From Chloroflexota bacterium (GTDB taxonomy: Bacteria > Chloroflexota > Anaerolineae > Anaerolineales > Villigracilaceae): a stretch of 64,000 nucleotides of DNA. This document shows positions 52,799 through 61,832 of this stretch, piece after piece. The stretch spans positions 1 to 64,000 of the forward strand of contig JAPLGS010000143.1 of the NCBI GenBank assembly GCA_026390015.1. Direction: 5' to 3'. Numbering within the stretch: the stretch's first letter is position 1; every line of letters begins with the position of its first letter. Made by a program: the position numbers and the translations under genes. The notes under the pieces were generated by a model. The model saw only the letters and a list, made by a program, of their open reading frames with translations, searched no databases and was not told the origin of the DNA.

Positions 52799-53893
52799 AT
52801 GGATATTCTTATAAAAGTTTTGGTTTTCATCATTGGGCTTGTTGTAGTTATTCTGACGATCTTTTCGGCGTTGTCCACATTCGTGTTGACGCGCGCCGCG
52901 CGTAGTCAATTGAATCGCATCGTCTTTGGGATTATGCGCCGAATATTTGAATTCATCCTAAAGTTTTTTCATGACTACGAACAGCGCGATCAGATCATGG
53001 CTTATTATTCTCCCATCAGTTTGATTATGCTTGTGCCGGCCTGGTACGCACTCATCATGTCGGGATACGCCGCCATGTATTGGTCACTGGGTGTAGGGGA
53101 TTGGTTTGCGGATTTTCGATATAGCGGTTCATCGTTGTTGACGCTGGGATTCGCTACTTCAAATATTCCCATTGTGACCGTTCTGTCTTTTTCAGAAGCG
53201 TTGATCGGGTTGATTTTGGTTGCTTTGCTTATGGCCTATTTGCCGACTATGTATGCCGCATTTTCGCGGCGAGAGCAGGCCGTCAGTATGTTGGAAGTGC
53301 GCGCAGGCAATCCGCCTTCGGCTTTGGAAATGCTACTGCGTTTCAATCGCATTCATGGTTTGGATAAGCTCGGTGATTATTGGAAAACATGGGAAGCCTG
53401 GTTTGCAGATATTGAAGAAAGCCACACCACTTTGCCAGCGCTGGTTTTTTTCCGCTCCCCGCGTTCTGATAATTCATGGGTCACGGCCTCGGGCGCAATT
53501 TTGGATGCGGCAGCGATCACGCTCTCTGCAGTGGATATTCCCGCGGATGCTTCTGCGGCACTGAGCATTCGCGCGGGCTCTCTTGCCTTGCGGCGAATCA
53601 CGAATTATTTTGATATCCCATATCCCGAAGCGCCAAAATATCCAACAGACCCGATCAGCATTAAGCGCGAAGAATTTGATGAGCTGTTATTCAAATTGGA
53701 AAAAGCGGGCGTGTCGCTGAAAGCAGACCGTGAAAAAGCGTGGACAGATTTCGCAGGCTGGCGAGTCAACTATGACAGAGTCCTTTTGGTGTTGTGCACA
53801 CTTGTAATGGCTCCGCAAGCGCCATGGTCCAGTGACCGCGCGCCGAAATTCAAAATGCCACCGTTGTTCCTGAAGAAGAAACGCAAATCTTAA
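52799..53893 (+). CDS. Membrane protein with channel-like pore segment
   Basis: 364 residues. Membrane helices near 5-30, 70-98 and 130-152; between the second and third is RYSGSSLLTLGFATSN, which resembles the re-entrant pore loop of two-TM potassium-type channels (STxxTVGYGD), though the GYGD is GFAT. The large C-terminal half is soluble and starts at the end of the third helix. Could be a divergent ion channel; function uncertain. 60 bases after the thioredoxin gene on the same strand. Confidence 0.55.
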   Translation: MDILIKVLVFIIGLVVVILTIFSALSTFVLTRAARSQLNRIVFGIMRRIFEFILKFFHDYEQRDQIMAYYSPISLIMLVPAWYALIMSGYAAMYWSLGVGDWFADFRYSGSSLLTLGFATSNIPIVTVLSFSEALIGLILVALLMAYLPTMYAAFSRREQAVSMLEVRAGNPPSALEMLLRFNRIHGLDKLGDYWKTWEAWFADIEESHTTLPALVFFRSPRSDNSWVTASGAILDAAAITLSAVDIPADASAALSIRAGSLALRRITNYFDIPYPEAPKYPTDPISIKREEFDELLFKLEKAGVSLKADREKAWTDFAGWRVNYDRVLLVLCTLVMAPQAPWSSDRAPKFKMPPLFLKKKRKS

Positions 53894-53927
53894 AAAAAAG
53901 CGCCTCGCGAAAAAATGCCGAGGCGCT
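53892..53927 (-). terminator. Rho-independent terminator for the MFS gene
   Basis: 9-bp stem AGCGCCTCG/CGAGGCGCT (53899-53907 and 53919-53927) followed on the minus strand by eight T (53892-53899). It lies 30 bases after the transporter stop and between convergent genes. The spacer before it holds tandem copies of ACTATTTACTGATC. Confidence 0.85.
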
Positions 53928-53956
53928 CTCACTATTTACTGATCACTATTTACTGA

Positions 53957-55321
53957 TTACTGATTGCCTTCGTACTTCTTCGCATCTGCGATGGCTTTAT
54001 CAACCTTCACAAAGGGCAGCAGGATCAAGCCCGCGATGAAGAAGAAGATCAATGACAGAATGGCGATGCGCAAATTTCCGAACATCTGATTTGCAAGGCC
54101 AAATACCAGCGGCCCGATCCAGGAAGTGCCGCGTTCGCTGATCTCATAGAAAGAGAAGAACTCCGCTTCCTTGCCATTGGGGATCATCTGCGCAAATAGA
54201 CTTCGGCTGATGGCTTGCGAACCGCCCATCACGATCGCGATGAAAATGCCGAGGATGAAGAATTGAGCGGTTGCAGTCGGGCCTTTTAATCCGCCGTACG
54301 CGTAGATCACCACGCCAGACCAGATCACCAGGCTGACGACTACCGATTGTTTCGCGCCGATCCAGCCCGCGAGTTTGCCCCAGAACAAAGCTCCAAAGAA
54401 GGCCACGAATTGGATCATCAAAATAACGGCGATCAATGTTGATTGTTCAAGTTCCAGCCCACCTTGAATCAGGGGCGCGGCCGCAAATGTCGAAGCGACT
54501 GCGATCACGGTTTGAATTCCGTCATTGTATAAAAAGTAAGCGATCAGGAATTTCAATGTTTCTGGGAAATGTCTTACTTCGCCGATCGTCTTGCGGAGTT
54601 GTTTGAAGCCGATGCTGACATAGGTTTCACCAGACGGCAGGGAGCGCGCCGCGTGCCGTGTGCGCAATCTGCTCCAGGTGATGAAAGAAAAGCCAAGCCA
54701 CCAAACACCGGCCGATGCGAGGTTAATGCGGACTGCCAGATCACCGGGTACGCCGAGGTCTTCGCTAAAAGTAAAGAACGCCAAATTGAGCGCGAGCAAA
54801 ATGCCGCCGCCCAAATATCCCATTGCCCAACCATAGGAAGAAACGCGGTCTCTTTCATCTTCGCTTGCAATATCCGGCAGGTACGAATTATAGAAAACCA
54901 TTGAAGCGCCAAAGGCCAGATTCGCAACGATGAAAAGCACGCCACCCAACCACCACAATCCGCCGGTGATGAGGAACATCAAGATGGTCGCAACTGCGCC
55001 GATGGTGGCGAAAATCTGCATCATACGTTTTCGCATGTGCGAGTAATCTGCGATGGCGCCTAAAATGGGGAGGAACAAAACCTGCATTCCAACAGAAAAT
55101 GAAATGCAATACGGGAGGAATGAATCAGGCGCGACTGGAATGCCAAAGAACGGCACGGTCGTAGTCCCTGCTGCCTCGGCCGCCGAGCGCGCCAGTGACG
55201 CTACATACGGCCCAAGAAACACAGTTCCGATCGTTGTGCTAAAAGCCGAATTTGCCCAGTCGTACATGGCCCAGCCGAAAATCTCTTTTCTGTCGTTCAC
55301 CAGCGGTTTATCTGTTGACAT
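53957..55321 (-). CDS. MFS transporter of the UMF1/Atg22-like family
   Basis: 454 residues from ATG 55321, which has GGAGG five bases upstream. The family mark EIFGWAMYDWANSAFSTTIGTVFLGPY is at the N-terminus, followed by about 12 helices; GGSQAISRSLFAQMIPNGKEAEFFSFYEISERGTSW-type C-terminal motif is also present. Bacterial members are uncharacterised or amino-acid-export-like; substrate unknown. Confidence 0.8.
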   Translation of the reverse strand: MSTDKPLVNDRKEIFGWAMYDWANSAFSTTIGTVFLGPYVASLARSAAEAAGTTTVPFFGIPVAPDSFLPYCISFSVGMQVLFLPILGAIADYSHMRKRMMQIFATIGAVATILMFLITGGLWWLGGVLFIVANLAFGASMVFYNSYLPDIASEDERDRVSSYGWAMGYLGGGILLALNLAFFTFSEDLGVPGDLAVRINLASAGVWWLGFSFITWSRLRTRHAARSLPSGETYVSIGFKQLRKTIGEVRHFPETLKFLIAYFLYNDGIQTVIAVASTFAAAPLIQGGLELEQSTLIAVILMIQFVAFFGALFWGKLAGWIGAKQSVVVSLVIWSGVVIYAYGGLKGPTATAQFFILGIFIAIVMGGSQAISRSLFAQMIPNGKEAEFFSFYEISERGTSWIGPLVFGLANQMFGNLRIAILSLIFFFIAGLILLPFVKVDKAIADAKKYEGNQ

Positions 55322-55428
55322 GTATCCTCCAAAACTCAGATTGGTTGTTAGAAACACAACACGCGCCAGTATAAGTAGTTTCGGTTTCAATGTTAAGAAA
55401 ATAGGGGAGGAAAAGCAGCGCTTCTTAC

Positions 55429-55457
55429 TTGACCCTCAACCTGCTACAAGCTAAAAT
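55429..55457 (+). promoter_or_regulatory. Promoter of ffh
   Basis: TTGACC (55429-55434), 17-base spacer, TAAAAT (55452-55457), 28 bases before the ATG. Confidence 0.65.
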
Positions 55458-55484
55458 GCTGTTCCTACTCTGGAGCATTTACTC

Positions 55485-56816
55485 ATGTTTGAAACACTCA
55501 CTGGACGACTCAACCAAATTTTCGATAATCTTCGTCGCCGCGGAAAACTTTCCGAAGCGGATGTGGATGCCGCCATGCGTGAAGTGCGCCTCGCTCTGCT
55601 CGAAGCGGATGTACATTTTAGCGTGGTCAAAACTTTCATTGCCAAAGTGCGTGAACGCGCCGTCGGAGCGGAAGTATCCAAGGCGCTGAATCCCGGTCAG
55701 CAGATCATCAAGATCGTCAACGACGAATTGATCGCGGCGCTTGGTGAACCCGTTGGATTAAATCTCACGGGACCAAAACCGCGCGTTATCATGATGGTCG
55801 GTTTGCAGGGCGCTGGTAAAACAACAGCCGTAGGCAAACTTGCGCGGCTGATGAAGGCAAAAGGGGAGCGTGTTCTGCTAGTCGCAGGTGACCCGTATCG
55901 GCCCGCCGCTATCAAACAATTACAGCAACTCGGTGAGCGGCTGGATGTTGAAGTCGAAACTGACATTTCACTCACTCCGCCGCAACTCGCCAGGCACGCC
56001 GTTGATAAAGCTGAAAAGGGTGGATTCGGTTTGGTGATCATCGATACAGCTGGTCGGTCGCAGTTGGATGCGTCACTGATGGATGAGTTAAAAGACATCG
56101 CCGCGAATGTCAACCCAATTGATATCCTGCTCGTAGTCGATTCCATGATCGGTCAGGAAGCGTTGAACATCGCGCAGGGTTTCAAAGATTCTATCAATCT
56201 AACAGGTTTGATTCTCACAAAAATGGATGGCGACTCACGCGGCGGCGCGGCGATTTCCATCCGCTCGGTGACGGGCATTCCAATTAAATTTATCGGCACC
56301 GGTGAAAAACTCGATGCGCTTGAAACGTACGATCCCTCGCGATTGTCATCTCGAATTTTGGGAATGGGTGACATGATCGGCTTGATCGAAAAAGCCGAAG
56401 CCGCCTATGACGGGCAGGATATGGACGCGCAGACGCGGCAGGCGCAGAAGATGATGAAGGGTCAGTTCTCGCTGGAGGATTGGCTTAATCAAATGAAACA
56501 AATGAAAAAGATGGGGCCGCTCGCGCAGATCATGGATATGCTGCCCGGTCAAATGGGACAGTCCGTGCGCGGCGTAGACCCAACGGTTGTTGAGAAAACT
56601 TTCAAGCAATCTGAAGCGATCATTAATTCAATGACGTTGAAGGAACGACGCGACCCTGATCTTTTAAATGCATCACGGCGGCGGCGTATCGCGGCGGGTA
56701 GCGGCATGCAAGTGCAGGATGTGAATCGCCTCGTTAAGCAATTCCGCGAAATACAAAAAATGATGAAGACGCTCCAGAAAACAGGCGGCAAAGGAATGGG
56801 GAAAATGTTTGGATGA
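55485..56816 (+). CDS. Signal recognition particle protein Ffh (SRP54)
   Basis: 443 residues. N-domain helical bundle, G-domain with GLQGAGKTTAVGKLA, DTAGRSQLD and TKMDGDSRGG, and the Met-rich M-domain (MKQMKKMGPLAQIMDMLPGQMG). It binds signal sequences and 4.5S RNA and delivers ribosomes to FtsY. Full length, housekeeping. Confidence 0.95.
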   Translation: MFETLTGRLNQIFDNLRRRGKLSEADVDAAMREVRLALLEADVHFSVVKTFIAKVRERAVGAEVSKALNPGQQIIKIVNDELIAALGEPVGLNLTGPKPRVIMMVGLQGAGKTTAVGKLARLMKAKGERVLLVAGDPYRPAAIKQLQQLGERLDVEVETDISLTPPQLARHAVDKAEKGGFGLVIIDTAGRSQLDASLMDELKDIAANVNPIDILLVVDSMIGQEALNIAQGFKDSINLTGLILTKMDGDSRGGAAISIRSVTGIPIKFIGTGEKLDALETYDPSRLSSRILGMGDMIGLIEKAEAAYDGQDMDAQTRQAQKMMKGQFSLEDWLNQMKQMKKMGPLAQIMDMLPGQMGQSVRGVDPTVVEKTFKQSEAIINSMTLKERRDPDLLNASRRRRIAAGSGMQVQDVNRLVKQFREIQKMMKTLQKTGGKGMGKMFG

Positions 56817-57036
56817 AAAAGAACAAACCCAAAAATACTGTAAATTATTAATTTGACCTGCTCTTCAGGTGTTGTATAATTAGGAATAATAAAAATTCTT
56901 GATCAAATATTTATTGCTTTAGTACATGTTGTAGGATCATTAGAAGTATGGGAATTAAAATCTCTTTTATTTGCTCAAAAATTTTACAGCAGCTACATGC
57001 TTCAGGTGATTTTTATTGTCTGCAAAGGATGATCAA

Positions 57037-58686
57037 ATGTTAAGAAAGTTAACTCCTTCCAGATTGGTAATCATCATTATCGGGGGATTATTTATTTCTG
57101 AATTGTTCTCTATGGGGACGATTGCATTAATTAAATCATTAACCTATCTCCAGCTTTCGATCATCGACTCATTCATGTTGATATCCTTGGCGACACCTTT
57201 GTTGTATTTTTTTTCACTTCGGCCATTATTAAATGTGATTTCTGAGCGTGAAGCGGAAATTGATCGCCGCTATCAAGTGGAGGTGCAGCTTCGTGTCCAA
57301 ACTAAAGCGCTGGAAACTGCGGCGAATGGAGTTGTCATCACAGACAAGGATGGGATCATTATTTGGGCCAATCAGGCGTTTGCACAAATGAGCGGATATT
57401 TGATCGAAGATATTCTGGGAAAAAAAACCAGCTTGCTGAAATCAGGGGTCCAGTCGCAGGATTTCTACAAGAATTTGTGGGATACCATCCTTGCGGGTTT
57501 TGTATGGTATGGTGAGATCACCAATCGCAAAAAAAATGGCAGTAACTTTATTTCTGAGTTAACGATTTCACCGGTACTTAACGCATCTGGTGGGATAGAA
57601 AATTTTATCGCGATCAACCAGGATATAACCGAGCGCAAACAGGCAGAGGTCGCCTTGCGCGGAAGTGAAGAGAAGTTTCGAAATTTGCTCGACTGGACAT
57701 TTGATTGGGAGATGTGGATGGATGGGCAGGATAAAGTCATATACAATTCCCCGTCCAGTGAACGTATTACAGGTTATCATCCTGGTGATTTTGTAGCCAA
57801 TCCTGAGTTGTTAATGGAGATCGTTCATCCAGATGATCAAGAGATTTTTAAAAGGCACCTGATACGCTCTCATGATGCCTCGGTAGGCGCTATCAATATA
57901 GAATACCGCATCATAGCTCATGATGGTAATGAGCATTGGATCAGCCATAACTGCCGCCCGCTCTTTGGGGCAGACAGCCGCTACCTGGGGCGCCGTGTGA
58001 GCAATCGTGATGTCACTGAGCAAAAACTAGCTGAAGAGGAAATTAGCGAACGTTTTCTGAAAGAGAAAATACTAACCGAAACGATCCATTCCATGCAGAT
58101 CAATATCGCCCGTGATCTGCACGATACGGTTGGTCAAAATATTAGCTACCTGAGAATGAAGCTGGATTTTCTTTCAGGCGAGTATCCTCATACGGATGAA
58201 GAAATAAAAACGGAAATCAGGAGCATGGGCAAAGTGGCGAATGAGTCTTATGACCTCATGCGGGGAACGCTGGCTGTCCTTCAAACAGAAAATATTGCCG
58301 ACCTGTTCCGCTTTTTTACCCGTTACGCAGCGCAGGTCGAGGAACGTTCACAGATCAAGATCAACATTAAAAGCGATGGCGAGCCGCAATTATTAACATC
58401 CAGCCAAATGAGGCAGTTATTTTATATATATCGCGAGGCACTCAGTAATATAGAGAAACATGCTGGTGCCACTCAGGTTTTTATAAAATTATTCTGGAAT
58501 GAATCTTCTTTGACCCTTGAGCTCGTTGATAATGGTTGCGGGATCGCGGCAGGCAAACTTAAGGCTGAAAACCATTATGGCTTAAAATTTATGCGGGAGC
58601 GGGCTGAATTAATGAATGGTTCGATCTCAATTCAATCTGAGGTTGGAGCTGGCACGAACATCACCATCTCTGTACCCTATGAATAA
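57037..58686 (+). CDS. PAS-containing sensor histidine kinase (HisKA_3 / NarX-like)
   Basis: 549 residues from ATG 57037 (an in-frame TTG at 57016 is possible). Two membrane helices (about 10-32 and 40-60), a PAS domain (ANGVVITDKDGIIIWANQAF; NQDITERK at its end), a second PAS domain (SSERITGYHPGDF; NRDVTEQK), the phosphoacceptor His in ARDLHDTVGQNISYL, and an HATPase with EALSNIEKHAGATQ, DNGCGI and GLKFMRERAEL. It signals to the NarL-type regulator 37 bases downstream. The stimulus is unknown; the second PAS is followed directly by the dimerisation helix. Confidence 0.85.
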   Translation: MLRKLTPSRLVIIIIGGLFISELFSMGTIALIKSLTYLQLSIIDSFMLISLATPLLYFFSLRPLLNVISEREAEIDRRYQVEVQLRVQTKALETAANGVVITDKDGIIIWANQAFAQMSGYLIEDILGKKTSLLKSGVQSQDFYKNLWDTILAGFVWYGEITNRKKNGSNFISELTISPVLNASGGIENFIAINQDITERKQAEVALRGSEEKFRNLLDWTFDWEMWMDGQDKVIYNSPSSERITGYHPGDFVANPELLMEIVHPDDQEIFKRHLIRSHDASVGAINIEYRIIAHDGNEHWISHNCRPLFGADSRYLGRRVSNRDVTEQKLAEEEISERFLKEKILTETIHSMQINIARDLHDTVGQNISYLRMKLDFLSGEYPHTDEEIKTEIRSMGKVANESYDLMRGTLAVLQTENIADLFRFFTRYAAQVEERSQIKINIKSDGEPQLLTSSQMRQLFYIYREALSNIEKHAGATQVFIKLFWNESSLTLELVDNGCGIAAGKLKAENHYGLKFMRERAELMNGSISIQSEVGAGTNITISVPYE

Positions 58687-58723
58687 CCAGATAGGACAAC
58701 TTTATTTACAGGTTAACTAAAAT

Positions 58724-59368
58724 ATGAAAATAGTGATCATTGACGACCATGTACTTTTCCGCGAAGGTCTGGCAGCCATCGTTCGCCCTCAGGCGGATAT
58801 TGAAATTGTCGGAATGGGCGGAACAGTCCGTGAAGCGACCGAGTTGGCTAAAGATCTCAAGCCGGATATCATTTTGATGGATTACAATCTGCCCGACGGC
58901 ACCGGGGCAGATGCCGCCCGCGCGATACTTGAGAATAGCTCTTCATGCAAGATAATATTCCTAACCATGTCTGAGGATGATGACGATCTTTTTGCGGCCA
59001 TTCGCAGCGGCGCCAAGGGATATTTAATGAAAAATATTCATCCCTCAGAATTGATTGCTGCGATTCGATCCGTTCAAAATGGAGAAAGCGCACTATCTCA
59101 AAGTATGACCATGCGCCTGATGGAAGAGCTATCCCGTTCTAAAAAGAAGGGACGTCCAGCTGAGAATACACTTACCTTAAGAGAGCTGGATGTATTACGC
59201 GCGGTCGCAGCCGGTTTAACCAATCAGGAAATTGGAAGTCATCTTTATATTTCTGAGAACACAGTCAAATTCCATGTGCATTCCCTCCTTGCGAAACTTA
59301 ATCTTTCTGATCGAAAAGAAGCCGCTAATTTTGCCCGCCAGCATGGGCTCATAATTAATAAGGATTAG
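58724..59368 (+). CDS. NarL/FixJ-family response regulator
   Basis: 214 residues. Receiver domain with IIDDHVLFREGL, the phospho-Asp in ILMDYNLPDG, Thr in FLTMSEDD and Lys in AKGYLMKN; C-terminal LuxR-type HTH with LTLRELDVLRAVAAGLTNQEIGSHLYISENTVKFHVHSLLAKL pattern. Cognate of the preceding kinase. Confidence 0.9.
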   Translation: MKIVIIDDHVLFREGLAAIVRPQADIEIVGMGGTVREATELAKDLKPDIILMDYNLPDGTGADAARAILENSSSCKIIFLTMSEDDDDLFAAIRSGAKGYLMKNIHPSELIAAIRSVQNGESALSQSMTMRLMEELSRSKKKGRPAENTLTLRELDVLRAVAAGLTNQEIGSHLYISENTVKFHVHSLLAKLNLSDRKEAANFARQHGLIINKD

Positions 59369-59514
59369 AACTCATGCATTCTGAATGAATAAGATTCGCT
59401 TATCGGATCATCGTCAATAGAATCGAATTGTGAAAAGGCGGGAAAATGCAATCAGGCATTGGCAATGTTAATGCAACTTGAAATCAAAAATTGTGGATCA
59501 GCAGTCCGGGGGCT

Positions 59515-59739
59515 TTAAAATTTCTCTTTGGCTGATTGCTCTAAAATATCGAACCCCATCACTGTCAATCGTTTCAATTCGGATCTGTGAACAGGTCGGC
59601 CATTCTCGAGCTTGTCCAGCATCCTGAGTAACGCTCCTCGGACTCCGCTTGCGCGATGCGCCCAAACTGAATCAGCTGATATCCTTTCAAGCCGGGCAAG
59701 CAGCAGTCGTAGGAGGTCAAGAGGTGGGAATTCGTCCAT
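59515..59739 (-). CDS. Small helical protein of unknown function
   Basis: 74 residues from ATG 59739. Predicted helical with a Leu/Arg-rich first half (LLRLLLARLERISADS) and ALLRMLDKLENGRPVHRSELKRL. It has the look of a conserved small protein but no recognised family. Stands alone between the two-component system and the purine operon. Confidence 0.5.
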   Translation of the reverse strand: MDEFPPLDLLRLLLARLERISADSVWAHRASGVRGALLRMLDKLENGRPVHRSELKRLTVMGFDILEQSAKEKF

Positions 59740-59995
59740 GTTAGTTAACAAGATCAGGCACATTACTCAAATTTGAATATATCCGACGCGCGGTTATTTT
59801 AGCTGACGATATGGATCGCGCTGCGATATCCGCTGGTGAGGGATTTGTGTGCCACGCTATAGCTCAATTTTTCTGGTGATTATAACCATGATGTTCTTCA
59901 TTTACTATCCCTTCTGAATCGCTGACATTAATAAATTTGCCAGAACGAAATCTTGGAATATTTAAACGCGCTAACTTTCAAACGTGAAAACCTAT

Positions 59996-60042
59996 TTGAC
60001 ATCCATCCCTTTTTTTGCTACACTAGAAGTTGTCAGACAACT
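59996..60042 (+). promoter_or_regulatory. Promoter and palindromic operator of the purine-deaminase operon
   Basis: TTGACA (59996-60001), 17-base spacer, TACACT (60019-60024), followed at the start site by the perfect 15-base palindrome AGTTGTCAGACAACT (60028-60042). TTGTC/GACAA palindromes are typical GntR-family sites, and a GntR regulator is the fourth gene of the operon. The rest of the 59740-59995 gap shows no gene or other clear signal. Confidence 0.75.
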
Positions 60043-60075
60043 CAACAACCGCTAATCACTAACGGGAAACAGCTA

Positions 60076-61464
60076 ATGACAACTCTTCTCATAAAAAATG
60101 CGCTTATTGTTACCATGGACGACCATCAACGGGAGATTCCCGAGGGTGGTCTCTTTATTCGAGACGGTATCATTCAACTGGTCGGCTTGAGCGCAGACCT
60201 TCCTCAAACCGCCGATGAAATCCTCGATCTCAAAGGTCACATTGTTTTTCCGGGTCTCGTCAATACCCATCATCACTTTTATCAAACGCTCACGCGCGCC
60301 GTGCCTGCCGCGCAGGATGCCAACCTTTTCAACTGGCTCAAAACTTTATATCCAATTTGGGCGCGCCTGACGCCCGACGATATTTTTATTTCGACTCAGA
60401 CCGCGCTGGCAGAACTGGCTCTTTCAGGATGCACCACCGCAGCGGATCACCTCTACCTTTTTCCGAACGGATCAAAACTGGACGATGAAATTGCCGCGGC
60501 TTCCGAGATCGGGATGCGCCTGCAAGCATCGCGCGGCTCGATGAGTCTGGGCGAATCCAAAGGCGGACTTCCGCCCGATTCAGTGGTGGATACCGAAGAA
60601 ATTATTCTCAAAGATTCACAACGCCTCATCGAAAAATATCACGATCCAAAAATCGGCGCGATGACTCAGATCGTGCTCGCGCCGTGTTCACCATTCAGCG
60701 TTAGTGGTGACTTGATGAAACAATCTGCGAAAATGGCGCGGGCATATGGCGTGCATCTGCATACGCATCTCGCTGAAACCGAAGATGAAGAACAATTTTG
60801 TTTGGATAAATTTGGATATCGTCCCGTTGGTTATATGCAATCAGTAGATTGGATCGGCGATGATGTTTGGTTCGCACACGCCGTCTGGGTGAATTATGAA
60901 GAGATCAGAGTCTTCGCCAAACATAACTGCGGCGTGGCACATTGTCCCACTTCAAACATGCGGCTCGCCTCAGGCATTGCGCCTGTCAAGGAATATCTAA
61001 AGGCTGGTGTGAACGTTGGCCTCGGCGTGGACGGCTCCGCCTCCAACGATGGTTCGCATCTTCTAGCTGAAGTTCGCAATGCGATGTTGGTGTCGCGCGT
61101 CAAAGATGGCATGACTGGCTTCTCACTTTCAAATGATTCCAGCCGCAAACTGATGACTGCTCGCGAAGCGCTTCACCTTGGCACGCGTGGGGGAGCGGCC
61201 GTGCTGGGACGTAAAGATATCGGCAGTCTTGAAGCAGGTAAATGCGCCGACTTCTTCGCTGTGAATTTGAATCGGATTGGTTATGCCGGCATGCACGACC
61301 CTGTCGCTGCCGTTGTCTTTGGTCAACCGTCCAATGTGGATTACACCGTGGTCAATGGAAAATTTGTTGTCAAGCAAGGTCAGCTCGTTACAGTGGACGA
61401 ACGCAAGTTGGTTGAAAAACATAATAAAGCTGCAAAACGATTATTGTCCGCCGGAGGGTTTTGA
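60076..61464 (+). CDS. Amidohydrolase, 8-oxoguanine deaminase / hydroxyatrazine-hydrolase type
   Basis: 462 residues from ATG 60076. Metal ligands in GLVNTHHHFYQTLTRA, HLHTHLAETEDEE, HAVWVNYEEI and GVDGSASNDG. AAQDANLFNWLKTLYPIWA and SGCTTAADHLYLFP are typical of 8-oxoguanine deaminase and the related s-triazine hydrolases. With adenine deaminase downstream a purine-deamination role fits. Confidence 0.8.
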   Translation: MTTLLIKNALIVTMDDHQREIPEGGLFIRDGIIQLVGLSADLPQTADEILDLKGHIVFPGLVNTHHHFYQTLTRAVPAAQDANLFNWLKTLYPIWARLTPDDIFISTQTALAELALSGCTTAADHLYLFPNGSKLDDEIAAASEIGMRLQASRGSMSLGESKGGLPPDSVVDTEEIILKDSQRLIEKYHDPKIGAMTQIVLAPCSPFSVSGDLMKQSAKMARAYGVHLHTHLAETEDEEQFCLDKFGYRPVGYMQSVDWIGDDVWFAHAVWVNYEEIRVFAKHNCGVAHCPTSNMRLASGIAPVKEYLKAGVNVGLGVDGSASNDGSHLLAEVRNAMLVSRVKDGMTGFSLSNDSSRKLMTAREALHLGTRGGAAVLGRKDIGSLEAGKCADFFAVNLNRIGYAGMHDPVAAVVFGQPSNVDYTVVNGKFVVKQGQLVTVDERKLVEKHNKAAKRLLSAGGF

Positions 61465-61466
61465 GC

Positions 61467-61802
61467 ATGAGTGTTTTGATCGATACTTTAATTGTGCTCT
61501 CAAGAGGAATTCCAGGTTTAGTTGTTGCAGCTCTGGTGATGTTTTTTATGCTGCTTGCCTTGATTAGAAGGGAAACAGGTTTGATGATGATTGCCGCACT
61601 GCTGATCATTCCGTTTGCATATACAATGGGTGCGTGGGGTGGAAGCCTGCTTTTTGTGCGGCTGCTGCCTATTTTCCCGCTACTGTCTGCTTTTGCCATC
61701 AGCCGGGATGAAACTTTGCTCGCGTGGATCTTTCCATTCTTCCCTTTTATTTATCTTGTTTACGTTGTCTTTATCTTTATCGCTTCTGATTTTAGAGGAT
61801 GA
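61467..61802 (+). CDS. Small membrane protein
   Basis: 111 residues with four short hydrophobic stretches (about 15-33, 40-54, 60-77 and 86-106). It starts two bases after the stop of the deaminase gene and lies between two purine deaminases, so a transport or assembly role there is possible, but no family is recognised. Confidence 0.6.
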   Translation: MSVLIDTLIVLSRGIPGLVVAALVMFFMLLALIRRETGLMMIAALLIIPFAYTMGAWGGSLLFVRLLPIFPLLSAFAISRDETLLAWIFPFFPFIYLVYVVFIFIASDFRG

Positions 61803-61832
61803 TCACAAATCAGCATTGTAGGGATCATAAAG

